From: an uncultured Propionivibrio sp.
GTDB taxonomy: Bacteria; Pseudomonadota; Gammaproteobacteria; Burkholderiales; Rhodocyclaceae
Reading direction: 5' to 3'
Assembly: GCA_938040985.1 (NCBI GenBank)
Contig: CALHZD010000135.1
Span: 1-22,355 of the forward strand
DNA: 22,355 nt
Shown here: piece by piece, positions 13,891 through 22,140 of the stretch
How positions within the stretch are numbered: the first letter of the stretch is position 1
Layout: the number at the start of each line of letters is the position of its first letter
Position numbers and translations under genes: made by a program
Notes under the pieces: generated by a model
What the model saw: only the letters and a program-made list of their open reading frames with translations
Told to the model about the DNA's origin: nothing
Database searches by the model: none

Positions 13891-14853
13891 CTAACGCAGC
13901 CAAAACCGCCCACGCCGCATCGCCGCAAACGTCGCCAGCACCAGCAGCGCAATCCCGCCGCTACCTGCCACTACCATCACCCATGCCAAGAACGGCATCA
14001 TACCCTGCGCCAGCAAATGCAGGCCGCAGCCGCACATTGCCGCAAGGCCGAACGAAAACCCCCAAGAGCTCATAAAAAAGCCATCGCTTAGCAGCCACGG
14101 CAGCAGCCGCAACAAAAACAGCCCCTGCAACCAGCCATACCCCATCAGCATCAAGGCAAAACCATCCACCGCCCCGCCATGCACGGCGAAATACGCACCA
14201 CAGGCCACAAACGGCGGTGCCAACTGAATCCCGACAATCCCGCGCACCGCTGGCGCCAGCGCCTGTTCAACCCGCAGCCGCAATAAAATCGCCCCTTCCA
14301 GACTCAGCCACGAAAATACCCCCATCCCGAAAAACAGCCAGGCATAGTCCGTGAATCCCAGCGCGGCGAACGCCGACGCACTGACAAACGCAGCGGCGAC
14401 CGTTGGCAAATACACCACCGGCGTCGTTGCCGCGAGCGTGTGTAAACCGCGCCACAAACCCGCCGCACGATACATGGCAAACGCCAGCTGCGCGCCAACC
14501 CCCAGCATCACTGCCAGCATCGCCGGCAAACGGGCATACGGCAAAAGCGCCATCGCCAGCAACAACAGCGTGATAGGGATCATGCTCAAAAAACAGCACT
14601 GCACCAGATCCTGCAAATCGGCGAGAAAATCCGCGCGGAAACGCCAGATCTTGACGGTATAAGCGGCGATCAGCAGCAGCCACAACAGCGCGGCGACCGC
14701 CAGCAGCGCTTCAGCCGGCCAGGACGGTGCAAACCCCATTGCCGCCCCATAACGCCACGACAGCCCCAGCGCGGACAAACCAAGCGGCATACTGAAATAA
14801 CTGAGCGGAACCGGGAACTTGCGTGGCGGTGCCACAGGCGAAGAAACAGACAT
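13891..14853 (-). CDS. tehA: TehA-family (SLAC1-type) membrane transporter
   Basis: Predicted 320-residue inner-membrane protein of the TDT/SLAC1 anion-channel family, whose E. coli member TehA was named for tellurite resistance when overexpressed. About ten hydrophobic segments are visible, matching the ten-helix fold. It tracks E. coli TehA along its length: the N-terminal FSMPLGLSALGLSWRY, then AGLWRG and ATTPVVYLPTVAAAFVSA, GVFSWLSLEGAILLRLR, the IQLAPPFVAC block, GYGWLQGLFLLRLLPW and SFGLAAMCGCGLHL. The start at 14853 is preferred to 14919 because GGAG lies seven bases upstream and the first 22 residues of the longer frame match nothing. No tehB is adjacent. The gene stands alone between repeats and IS remnants. 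The true substrate is unknown. Confidence 0.88.
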   Translation of the reverse strand: MSVSSPVAPPRKFPVPLSYFSMPLGLSALGLSWRYGAAMGFAPSWPAEALLAVAALLWLLLIAAYTVKIWRFRADFLADLQDLVQCCFLSMIPITLLLLAMALLPYARLPAMLAVMLGVGAQLAFAMYRAAGLWRGLHTLAATTPVVYLPTVAAAFVSASAFAALGFTDYAWLFFGMGVFSWLSLEGAILLRLRVEQALAPAVRGIVGIQLAPPFVACGAYFAVHGGAVDGFALMLMGYGWLQGLFLLRLLPWLLSDGFFMSSWGFSFGLAAMCGCGLHLLAQGMMPFLAWVMVVAGSGGIALLVLATFAAMRRGRFWLR

Positions 14854-14877
14854 GACAGTGCTCCAGATAAAAGAAAA

Positions 14878-14908
14878 ATTATAGACAGCGCTCGTCCTTG
14901 AACTGTCT
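14878..14908 (-). promoter_or_regulatory. tehA promoter region with an inverted repeat
   Basis: A perfect TATAAT on the minus strand (14878-14883) lies 24 bases before the tehA ATG. Immediately upstream, AGACAG and CTGTCT arms (14883-14888 and 14903-14908) form a six-bp inverted repeat with a 14-base centre covering the -35 region. The -35 hexamer itself is poor, so the gene may need an activator, or the palindrome may be a repressor site. Confidence 0.45.
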
Positions 14909-14990
14909 CTAAAAACCATGTGCTTGGCTCGCCTGGCGAGGCCAGCGTTTACGCCGCTTGGCGGAAAGACAGCATTTATCCAGTTTGACC

Positions 14991-15073
14991 ATAGGTATCT
15001 ACCTATCTTAAGCGCTGTAAAAACAACTGCGGAAACTAAAGAAAACTACTCGTCCGCTTGCAGGACTGGGACA
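14991..15073 (+). repeat. Right copy of an inverted repeat flanking tehA
   Basis: Partner of 13734-13816 in opposite orientation. It opens with ATAGGTA-TC-TACCTAT, a near-perfect palindrome that is only partly kept in the left copy. The match ends near a short Ser/Pro/Cys-type frame common in dispersed bacterial intergenic repeats. Confidence 0.75.
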
Positions 15074-15117
15074 ACTCGCGTAACGAGAAAAGGAGAAGGA
15101 GTGAGGGCATTCGTGTA

Positions 15118-15162
15118 TAGACCGGACACATAGGTAATGGCGTGCGAGGACATAGGTGACAG
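15118..15162. mobile_element. IS481-family-like terminal sequence
   Basis: Two direct motifs, GGACACATAGGTAA (15123-15136) and GGACATAGGTGACA (15148-15161), are spaced like the doubled binding motifs at the ends of many IS481-family elements. The outer edge reads TGACA, consistent with an element end whose inverted repeat begins TGTCA. No matching opposite end was found. Recognition is from general familiarity with the family, not from a search. Confidence 0.45.
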
Positions 15163-15179
15163 TCCGGGGATAATCTATC

Positions 15180-15415
15180 AAACCTTATTCAGATCAAACT
15201 CCTCCACAAACTGATGGCAAAAAATCGGTGTGAATGCACTTCGGCAGGCCGTAGCGCTCGAATACCCGCAGTAACGTCTCCGGCACGGTTGTGCAGCGCT
15301 CGTTGCCCTGCGCGTCGAGGCAAAGGCTGTAGCGCGAGGGGTCATCAAGGAAAGCGTAAATAGCAGCTCGACTTTGCCAAGAGACAAGGCGGTACGCCGC
15401 AGGCAGACCATTCAA
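15180..15415 (-). pseudogene. IS481-family transposase fragment
   Basis: A short minus-strand remnant of a DDE transposase. The segment FLDDPSRYSLCLDAQ, followed by ETLLRVFERYGLP and IHTDF, corresponds to the middle of the catalytic core of IS481-type transposases, including two Asp-containing blocks. The N-terminal helix-turn-helix and the final catalytic Glu region are missing. The match is limited to about 50 residues and the flanking residues lie in other frames. It is therefore inactive debris. Confidence 0.65.
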
Positions 15416-15476
15416 TACGGCAAGGCCAGGTCAATATAGCAACGCCTTATTTTGGTAAAGGAAGCCGTTGTTTTTC

Positions 15477-15505
15477 TTGTGAATCCACGTGTGTCTGGCT
15501 AATAA
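15477..15505 (+). promoter_or_regulatory. Possible sigma70 promoter of the cyd cluster
   Basis: TTGTGA (15477-15482) and TAATAA (15500-15505) are separated by exactly 17 bases, 48 bases before the cydD ATG. No FNR/ANR-type box (TTGAT-N4-ATCAA) or other oxygen-responsive site is evident nearby. Confidence 0.45.
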
Positions 15506-15553
15506 TACGGTGCGCCCTCAAAGCATTTTCAGAACTGCACGCCCTCTCCCTTC

Positions 15554-17317
15554 ATGGAACCGAACACGCAAGACAGCCCGCCCGCGCCCGGCCTGCGGCT
15601 CGACGCCGCCTGCCTGGCGCATGCGGTCAGCCCGCTCCTGTGGCTCCCGCAGGCAGCGCTCATTGCATGGAGCATCTCGCGCCTGCACCGCGGCGCAGGC
15701 GTCGCGGATCTTGTATGGCCGGCGGCAGGGATCGTCTTTGCCGGCGTTTTGCGTGCCGTACTGGAAGCGTGGAGCGCCGGCTGCATGCTCGACACGGCGC
15801 GCGAACGTCTGAGCCGCTGGCGCAGCCGTACTGTCGCGGCGCTGGCAGCACGCTCTCCGCTGGATCGCGCCCGGATGCATGCCGGCGCTTCCGCCAGTGC
15901 ATTGGCCGAACAGGCCGAAGCGATTCTCCCCTGGCTGACGCGTTACCGCAGCGCTGCCTGGCGCGCGCGCATCATGCCCGCGCTGATCGTGCTGCCGGTC
16001 GCCTGGTTTTCCTGGGCTGCCGCGCTGGTGCTCCTGCTAGCGGCGCCGCTGATCCCGATGTTCATGGCGATCGTAGGCCGCCGCGCCCGTGCCGCCAGCG
16101 AAGCGCAGTGGCTGCAAATGGGCAGTATGAATGCGTTTCTGCTCGACCGCCTGCGCGGCCTGCCGACACTACGCGCGCTCGGTTGCGTGGCGCTGACGGC
16201 GCGCCGCCTGCGCGCCCAGATCGAGGATCTTCGCCAGCGCACGCTGCGCGTACTGCGCATCGCCTTTTTGTCTTCGGCGGTGCTGGAGCTGTTTTCCGCA
16301 TTGGGCGTCGCCCTCGTCGCGGTTTACATCGGCTTCCATCTGCTGGGTTATCTGAAATTCGGCGCCTGGGGGCGGCGGCTCGATCTGGCCGAGGCGCTCT
16401 TTATCCTGTTGCTGGCGCCGGCCTTTTTCGAGCCACTGAGGGAGCTGGCTGCCGTCTGGCACGACCGCGCCGCGGGCCTCGCGGCGGCGGACGCATTGAA
16501 CCGGCTCGCGGTGGGCGGACTGCCGTTGCTTGGCGGCGCGCCGGATAATCCGCTTCCGGCACAAACGTCCTCGCCTTCATCGGGAGAAAACGATGCGCCT
16601 GATCTGCCGCCGCAGGTCAGGATCGAAGGGTTGCGTTTTGCGTTTCCCGGCGAAGCCCCCGTTTTCCAGGACTTTGCGCTGAACGTAGCGCCTGGAGAAC
16701 GGGTGGCGTTGATGGCGCCCAGCGGCATGGGGAAAACGGTTCTGCTCTCGCTGATGGCCGGGTTGTTGCAGGCTGCGCAAGGCCGTATCGAGATCGGCGG
16801 CATAGCCCTGACCGCTGCCTCGGCGCAGCGGCTGCGTCAGCGCATGGCCTGGATGGGGCAGCGCCCGCACGTATTTTCCGGATCGGTACAGCACAACGTC
16901 TCGCTCGGACGGACGAAACCGGGCGAAGGCGATGGCGAGGCGTATGTGCAGCAGGCCATCTGCTGGGCGCAGCTGGGCGGCGTGGCGCAGGCGCATCCGG
17001 GCATCTCGCTGGGCGAAGGCGGAGCGGGACTGTCCGGCGGCGAGGCCGTCAGGCTGGCCTTGGCGCGTCTGGCCGCTGCATTGCACGTATCGCACGCGGA
17101 TCTGCTGCTGGCGGACGAACCGACGGCGCATCTGGATAGCGAGACGGCCGCCCAGGTCACGCAATCTCTTCTCGATCTGGCGCGGGGATGCACCCTGATC
17201 GTCGCCACGCATGACCCGGTGCTTGCCGCACGACTGGATCGCAGCGTGGTGCTCCCGACCCCCAACAGCGCCGTACACGCCGAGGCGGAGGCATGCGATG
17301 ACGCGCAGATTCAGTGA
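15554..17317 (+). CDS. cydD: Thiol reductant ABC exporter subunit CydD
   Basis: CydD forms a heterodimer with CydC in the inner membrane and moves cysteine/glutathione to the periplasm, which is needed to assemble cytochrome bd. The predicted protein has 587 residues, normal for the family. The first 330 residues or so are a transmembrane domain. The nucleotide-binding domain shows Walker A APSGMGKT (about residue 388), signature LSGGE (about 492), Walker B LLLADEPTAHLD (about 517) and an H-loop VATHDP. The ATG at 15554 lacks a recognisable ribosome binding site, and no other start lies upstream in frame. The stop codon overlaps the cydC start by 20 bases, so translation is coupled. It is the first gene of the five-gene cyd cluster. 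Confidence 0.93.
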   Translation: MEPNTQDSPPAPGLRLDAACLAHAVSPLLWLPQAALIAWSISRLHRGAGVADLVWPAAGIVFAGVLRAVLEAWSAGCMLDTARERLSRWRSRTVAALAARSPLDRARMHAGASASALAEQAEAILPWLTRYRSAAWRARIMPALIVLPVAWFSWAAALVLLLAAPLIPMFMAIVGRRARAASEAQWLQMGSMNAFLLDRLRGLPTLRALGCVALTARRLRAQIEDLRQRTLRVLRIAFLSSAVLELFSALGVALVAVYIGFHLLGYLKFGAWGRRLDLAEALFILLLAPAFFEPLRELAAVWHDRAAGLAAADALNRLAVGGLPLLGGAPDNPLPAQTSSPSSGENDAPDLPPQVRIEGLRFAFPGEAPVFQDFALNVAPGERVALMAPSGMGKTVLLSLMAGLLQAAQGRIEIGGIALTAASAQRLRQRMAWMGQRPHVFSGSVQHNVSLGRTKPGEGDGEAYVQQAICWAQLGGVAQAHPGISLGEGGAGLSGGEAVRLALARLAAALHVSHADLLLADEPTAHLDSETAAQVTQSLLDLARGCTLIVATHDPVLAARLDRSVVLPTPNSAVHAEAEACDDAQIQ

Positions 17318-19022
17318 GATGGCCTCGGTGCTGCGCCCCGTGCTCGGCGCCCTGTTCGCCGGGGTTTGGCGCCGCATGGCGCTGGGCGCCAGCCTGGCGG
17401 CAATCACCGTTCTTGCCGGCATGGGGCTGCTCGGACTGTCGGGCTGGTTCATTGCCGCCACCGCCATTGCCGGACTGCACGCCGCCAGTGCCCTGGCCTT
17501 CGACGTATTCGCGCCATCGGCCGGCATCCGCCTGCTGGCGCTGGGGCGCACCGCTGCGCGTTACGGCGAACGACTCGTGACGCACGACGCGACGCTGGCC
17601 GCACTGGCGGCACTGCGCGAGCGTATTTTCCGGGGCTGGGCGGGCGCCGCGCAGATCCGGGAACTGCTGCGCCGTCCGGCGCGGGCGCTCTTTCGGCTGA
17701 CCAGCAACCTCGACGCGCTGGAATCCCTCTATCTTCGCCTGCTAACGCCAGCCGGTGCGGCGCTGTGCGCAACGGCGTTCGCTGCGGCGACGCTCGGCCT
17801 CATGGCGCCCTGGCTCGGCATCGCCCTGGGGATATGGATGCTGGCGGTCGGCACGGCCGTCAGCGTCGGGCTGTTCTTCCGCTCCCGCCGGCCCGCCTTG
17901 CGCCGCGCACTGCTCACGGAACGCCTGCGGGCGCAGACCGTCGACCTGGTCTCTGGCCAGACAGAGCTGGTCATGGCCGGACGTCTGGCAGCCCAATGTG
18001 CGGCGCTTGAGCAAACGGATCGCCGCCTGGCGCGCGCCGACCGGCGTCTGCACCGTCTGGACACGGCCGCCGGCGCAATTTACGGCATTGCCGGCAGCCT
18101 GACCCTGGCCGCCATCTTGCTCGGCGTCGGCGCACTGGTCGATCGCGGGCAGATCGGCATTCCCGCCGCGGTGCTGGCGCTGCTCATCGCACTAGCGGCC
18201 ATGGAGCCGTTTGCCGCACTCAGGCGCGGCGCGCTGGAAGCCGGCCGCATGTGGCTGGCGGCAAAGCGTCTGTCGCCCCATTGTGCCGAGTACGCCGAGT
18301 GTGCAGATTTGGGCGTAACGCCGGATGCCGCCGATGCGCCCAATGCGGGCGATGCAGTCATCCTGCAACGGGTTTCGGTACGTTATCCGGGCAGTGCGAT
18401 CGACGCGCTGCAATCGCTTTCCCTGACGATTACCCGCGGAGAACGGGTTGCCGTCGTCGGCCCCAGCGGTGCCGGCAAATCGACGCTGATGGCGCTGCTC
18501 GCCGGCGAATTGGCGGCGCACGCGGGCAGTATCCGGCGGCTGCCCTTTGCCTGGCTGAGCCAGCGGACTGATCTCTTTCAGGATTCCCTGCGCGAGAACC
18601 TGCTGCTGGCCGCGCCCGAAGCCGGCGATGAAGCGCTCTGGCACGCGCTCGAATCAGCCGGGCTGGCCGCCGATATACGCGGCCTGAATGCCGGACTGGA
18701 AACCCGGCTCGGCGAAAGCGGGCTGGGTCTGTCGGCCGGGCAGAGACGCCGTTTGGCGCTGGCGCGCCTGCTGCTACAATCCCATCCATTCTGGCTCCTC
18801 GACGAGCCAACAGAAGGACTGGACGCAGCAACGGCGGCGGACGTACTCGCGCGGCTTCGGATACTGGGTGAAGGGCGCGCCTGGCTGATGGCCACCCATC
18901 TGAAGCGCGAGGCAGCGCTGGCCGACCGTCTGCTGATACTGCGCAGCGGCCGCATTGAAGCCGAGTATCGCCGGGGCGGCCCGGATTTTGATGCCGTACT
19001 GGCCACATTGAGGCATGACTGA
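17298..19022 (+). CDS. cydC: Thiol reductant ABC exporter subunit CydC
   Basis: Second half-transporter of the CydDC exporter. The predicted protein has 574 residues from the ATG at 17298. That start is chosen because GGAGG lies six bases upstream and the sequence then begins MTRRFSEMASVLRPVLG, typical of CydC; a longer frame to 17211 only reads through the cydD end. Six membrane helices precede an ATPase domain with Walker A GPSGAGKS (about residue 387), a signature LSAGQ (about 476), Walker B FWLLDEPTEGLD (about 500) and H-loop MATHLK. Both nucleotide sites appear complete. It overlaps cydD by 20 bases and lies 45 bases before cydA. Confidence 0.93.
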   Translation: MTRRFSEMASVLRPVLGALFAGVWRRMALGASLAAITVLAGMGLLGLSGWFIAATAIAGLHAASALAFDVFAPSAGIRLLALGRTAARYGERLVTHDATLAALAALRERIFRGWAGAAQIRELLRRPARALFRLTSNLDALESLYLRLLTPAGAALCATAFAAATLGLMAPWLGIALGIWMLAVGTAVSVGLFFRSRRPALRRALLTERLRAQTVDLVSGQTELVMAGRLAAQCAALEQTDRRLARADRRLHRLDTAAGAIYGIAGSLTLAAILLGVGALVDRGQIGIPAAVLALLIALAAMEPFAALRRGALEAGRMWLAAKRLSPHCAEYAECADLGVTPDAADAPNAGDAVILQRVSVRYPGSAIDALQSLSLTITRGERVAVVGPSGAGKSTLMALLAGELAAHAGSIRRLPFAWLSQRTDLFQDSLRENLLLAAPEAGDEALWHALESAGLAADIRGLNAGLETRLGESGLGLSAGQRRRLALARLLLQSHPFWLLDEPTEGLDAATAADVLARLRILGEGRAWLMATHLKREAALADRLLILRSGRIEAEYRRGGPDFDAVLATLRHD

Positions 19023-19067
19023 TTCATTCGGATGCACATGAAGCCATATTCATAAGGGGAAACCGCC

Positions 19068-20654
19068 ATGGATTTTGACATCGTCAGCCTGTCGCGCCTG
19101 CAGTTTGCACTGACTGCGCTCTACCACTTTATTTTCGTCCCGCTGACGCTGGGGCTATCGATTCTGGTCGCCATCATGGAGACGGTTTATGTGCTGACCG
19201 GCCGTACGCTTTGGCGTGACATGACGAAATTCTGGGGCGGGTTGTTCGGCATCAATTTCGCCATGGGCGTCGCCACCGGCATCGTGATGGAATTTCAGTT
19301 CGGCATGAACTGGAGCTATTACAGCCACTACGTCGGCGATATTTTCGGCGCCCCGCTTGCTCTGGAAGGATTGATGGCTTTCTTTCTGGAAGCCACCTTC
19401 GTGGGCCTGTTCTTTTTTGGCTGGGAACGGCTTTCTCGCGTAAAACACCTGATCGTCGCCTGGTGCGTGGCGCTCGGTTCGAATTTTTCGGCCTTGTGGA
19501 TTCTCATCGCCAACGGCTGGATGCAAAATCCGGTCGGCGCCCAGTTCAACCCGCAGACCATGCGCATGGAAATGACGGATTTTTTCGCCGTACTCCTCAA
19601 CCCGATGGCGCAGACGAAGTTCGTACATACCGTAACTGCCGGCTATGTGACGGCGGCCGTTTTCGTCCTCGGCATTTCGGCCTGCTACCTCCTCAAGGGA
19701 CGCTACCCGGCGCTTGCCAAACGGTCTATGACCGTGGCGGCGACGTTCGGCCTGGTTTCCGCACTGGCGCTGGTGGCACTGGGCGATGAAAGCGGCTACC
19801 TCGTCGCCAAACACCAAAAGATGAAGCTCGCCGCCATGGAAGCCATGTGGAAAACCGAGCCTGCGCCCGCCGCCTTCACCGCTTTCGGTTTCCCGGACCA
19901 GGCCGCACGCGAAACCCATTATGCCGTGCATGTTCCGTGGCTCATGGGGCTGATCGGCACGCGTTCGCTGACAACCGAAATTCCCGGCATCGAGGCACTG
20001 GTCGAGCAGGCCGAACGCCGCATCCGCGACGGCCTCACGGCCTACGACGCCCTGCAGCGCATCCGCGCCGCCAGCAAAACTGGGGCGGGCATACCGCCCC
20101 AGGCACAGGCCGACTTTGAAACGCACGGGCATGCGCTGGGCCATGCGCTGCTGCTCAAGCGTTACACGGACGACCCGCGCCAGGCGAGTCCCGAACAAAT
20201 CCGGCAAGCGGCGTGGGATACCGTACCGCAGGTTGCCCCGCTGTTCTGGGCGTTCCGCCTGATGGTTGGTCTGGGCTTCTTTCTCATTGTGCTGACCGCC
20301 GTATTTTCCTGGCTCTCGATACAACGCCGACTCGATGCGCACCGCTGGCTGCTCAAGATCGCCGCGTATTCCATTCCCCTGCCGTGGATCGCCATTGAAT
20401 GCGGCTGGATCGTTGCCGAACTGGGGCGCCAACCCTGGGTGATCGAAGGCGTTTTGCCGACGGCCGTCGCCGTTTCAAACCTGGGGGCATCGACGGTGTT
20501 GTTCACGATCATCGGCTTTGTCCTGATCTACACCGTCCTGCTGCTTATCGAGCTGAAGCTGATGCTCCGCGCGATCCGCAAAGGCCCGGACATTGCGGCG
20601 CCGGACAGCGCTGACAGCCGGATAACCGCAGCCACCCCGGCGCCGGCACATTAA
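19068..20654 (+). CDS. cydA: Cytochrome bd quinol oxidase subunit I
   Basis: CydA carries the haems and the quinol site of cytochrome bd, which oxidises quinol and reduces oxygen to water at low oxygen without pumping protons. The predicted protein has 528 residues (E. coli 522). Haem ligands are visible: His20 (equivalent to E. coli His19), His187 in KFVHT (His186) and the methionine of FRLMVGLGF (Met393). Proton/haem-site residues Glu100 and Glu108 are kept. The periplasmic Q-loop is the long E. coli type, with KLAAMEAMWKTEPAPAAF and an extended C-terminal half ending LLLKRYTDDP; the GRQPW motif follows. AGGGGAAA lies before the ATG. It is third in the cluster. Confidence 0.97.
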   Translation: MDFDIVSLSRLQFALTALYHFIFVPLTLGLSILVAIMETVYVLTGRTLWRDMTKFWGGLFGINFAMGVATGIVMEFQFGMNWSYYSHYVGDIFGAPLALEGLMAFFLEATFVGLFFFGWERLSRVKHLIVAWCVALGSNFSALWILIANGWMQNPVGAQFNPQTMRMEMTDFFAVLLNPMAQTKFVHTVTAGYVTAAVFVLGISACYLLKGRYPALAKRSMTVAATFGLVSALALVALGDESGYLVAKHQKMKLAAMEAMWKTEPAPAAFTAFGFPDQAARETHYAVHVPWLMGLIGTRSLTTEIPGIEALVEQAERRIRDGLTAYDALQRIRAASKTGAGIPPQAQADFETHGHALGHALLLKRYTDDPRQASPEQIRQAAWDTVPQVAPLFWAFRLMVGLGFFLIVLTAVFSWLSIQRRLDAHRWLLKIAAYSIPLPWIAIECGWIVAELGRQPWVIEGVLPTAVAVSNLGASTVLFTIIGFVLIYTVLLLIELKLMLRAIRKGPDIAAPDSADSRITAATPAPAH

Positions 20655-20684
20655 CCCAACGACTTCTAGCAAGGAGCAAACGGC

Positions 20685-21839
20685 ATGATCCTGACTGAAC
20701 TGATCTCCTATGAGACGCTGCGCCTGATCTGGTGGGCGCTGCTGGGCGTGCTGCTGATCGGGTTCGCCTTGACCGACGGCTTTGACCTGGGCGCCGCGAC
20801 CTTGCTGCCCTTTGCGGCGCGCAGCGACATTGAACGCCGCACCGTCATCAATGCGATCGGCCCCGTCTGGGAAGGTAACCAGGTCTGGCTGATTCTCGGC
20901 GGCGGCGCCATTTTTGCGGCCTGGCCGCAACTCTACGCCGTATCGTTTTCAGGCTTTTACCTGGCGATGTTCGCCATTCTGTTCGCACTCATCCTGCGCC
21001 CCGTCGCCTTCAAATTCCGCAGCAAGCGCGAGGAAGCCTCCTGGCGTAATCGCTGGGACTGGGCTTTATTCATAGGGGGATTTGCGCCGTCGCTGATTTT
21101 TGGCGTAGCGGTAGGCAACGTGTTGCAGGGTGTGCCTTTCCGCATCGAAGAGGACATGCAGATTTTTTACGACGGTTCGTTTTTTGGACTGCTCAATCCC
21201 TTTGCCCTGTTATGCGGCCTGGTTTCCGTCGCCATGCTCGTCATGCACGGGGCCGCCTGGCTACAAGTCAAAACGTCGGGCACTATTGCCGAGCGCGCGC
21301 GCCGTTACGGCATCACGGCGGCGCTTGCCGTTCCGGTGCTGTACCTGGCGGCGGGCGCCGTACTGGCGTTCTTGCTGCCGGGATACGTCATTACGAGCGA
21401 AATTTCCACCTCCGGCGTATCGAACCCGCTGCTCAAGCACGCCGTGGTACAAAACGGCGCCTGGTTGGCCAACTACGCCGCGCGCCCCGTGCTGTGGCTG
21501 GTGCCCGGGCTGGGGCTGGCGGGCAGCGTAATCGCCGCGCTCTGCATGGCCGCCCGCCGCCCGCTGGCCGCCCTGATCACGGGCGGCGCGGGCATCGCCG
21601 GAATCATCACCAGCGTCGGCGTCTCGATGTTTCCCTTCATCCTACCCTCATCCGCCAACCCCTCGGCCAGCCTGACGATATGGGATGCCTCATCGAGCCA
21701 CCTGACGCTGTTCATCATGCTGATTTCGACACTGATCTTCATGCCGATCATTCTCGCCTACACCAGCTGGGTCTTCTCGGTACTGCGCGGCAAGGTGGAC
21801 GCCGAAGCCATTGAAAACGGCAAAGAACACGCTTACTGA
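20685..21839 (+). CDS. cydB: Cytochrome bd quinol oxidase subunit II
   Basis: CydB is the structural partner of CydA in the oxidase membrane core. The predicted protein has 384 residues (E. coli 379). Family features are clear: IWWALLGVLLIGFALTDGFD near the N-terminus, the WEGNQVWLILGGGAIFAAWP block (with Glu where E. coli has Asp58), SGFYLAMF, RNRWDWALFIGGFAPSL, and the C-terminal MFPFILPSS and SLTIWDASSS. About nine hydrophobic segments are visible. AAGGAG lies nine bases before the ATG, 30 bases after cydA. cydX follows 33 bases later. Confidence 0.97.
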   Translation: MILTELISYETLRLIWWALLGVLLIGFALTDGFDLGAATLLPFAARSDIERRTVINAIGPVWEGNQVWLILGGGAIFAAWPQLYAVSFSGFYLAMFAILFALILRPVAFKFRSKREEASWRNRWDWALFIGGFAPSLIFGVAVGNVLQGVPFRIEEDMQIFYDGSFFGLLNPFALLCGLVSVAMLVMHGAAWLQVKTSGTIAERARRYGITAALAVPVLYLAAGAVLAFLLPGYVITSEISTSGVSNPLLKHAVVQNGAWLANYAARPVLWLVPGLGLAGSVIAALCMAARRPLAALITGGAGIAGIITSVGVSMFPFILPSSANPSASLTIWDASSSHLTLFIMLISTLIFMPIILAYTSWVFSVLRGKVDAEAIENGKEHAY

Positions 21840-21872
21840 CGCCCCGATCATTTCATTCATGGGATATTGAGC

Positions 21873-22019
21873 ATGTGGTACCTAGTCTGGATTCTCGGCC
21901 TGCCGCTGGCGGCCGCTTGTGCGATTCTCAGCGCCATGTGGTTGGAGCTGAAGGAAGACGATGCGCTGCGGCAGAATCTGCCCGGCCAGCCCGCTCCGCC
22001 CGACGCCGACCGGCGCTGA
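21873..22019 (+). CDS. cydX: Cytochrome bd accessory subunit CydX
   Basis: A small 48-residue membrane protein that stabilises the haems of cytochrome bd. The sequence MWYLVWILGLPLAAACAIL is one transmembrane helix and matches E. coli CydX, which starts MWYFAWILG. The conserved acidic position after the helix is present (LELKEDD). E. coli CydX has 37 residues; this one has a Pro/Asp-rich extra end. A GGGATATTGAGC leader precedes the ATG. Its length and position directly after cydB make the assignment secure, although size cut-offs would miss it. Confidence 0.92.
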   Translation: MWYLVWILGLPLAAACAILSAMWLELKEDDALRQNLPGQPAPPDADRR

Positions 22020-22140
22020 CCGGCACCGCTCGCTCCGCGCCATCAACGCCCCGCCCATGCTCCCCGCGCCTTCATTCCAACACGGCGTGCAGGCGGTCGG
22101 AGCCGACCTCATTCATTTCAGGCAGTTCATGATGACGGCA

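Larger units (their letters stand above)
14854..15553. other. Intergenic region of repeats and IS debris
   Basis: Seven hundred bases separate tehA from cydD. In order it holds the tehA promoter region, the right copy of the inverted repeat, an IS481-type end motif, a transposase remnant, and the presumed cydD promoter. No intact gene is present; the plus-strand frame at 14918-15133 runs through repeat sequence and is not credible. Confidence 0.65.

Noticed and set aside
13891..14853. NnrS or another haem/copper membrane protein instead of TehA
   Set aside because: Blocks such as ATTPVVYLPTVA and FSWLSLEGAILLRLR follow E. coli TehA in order along the whole length.
14918..15133. Plus-strand 71-codon frame between tehA and cydD
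   Set aside because: It runs through the 83-bp dispersed repeat and the IS-like end motif; the similar peptide at 13614-13820 is explained by the same repeat.
15440..15553. FNR/ANR or ArcA site in front of cydD
   Set aside because: No sequence close to TTGAT-N4-ATCAA was found; TTGTGA fits better as a -35 hexamer.
19155..20432. Long antisense open frame (425 codons) opposite cydA
   Set aside because: It is the mirror of a GC-rich, strongly conserved cydA gene; its product is a low-quality Arg/Gly/His-rich sequence with no known pattern.
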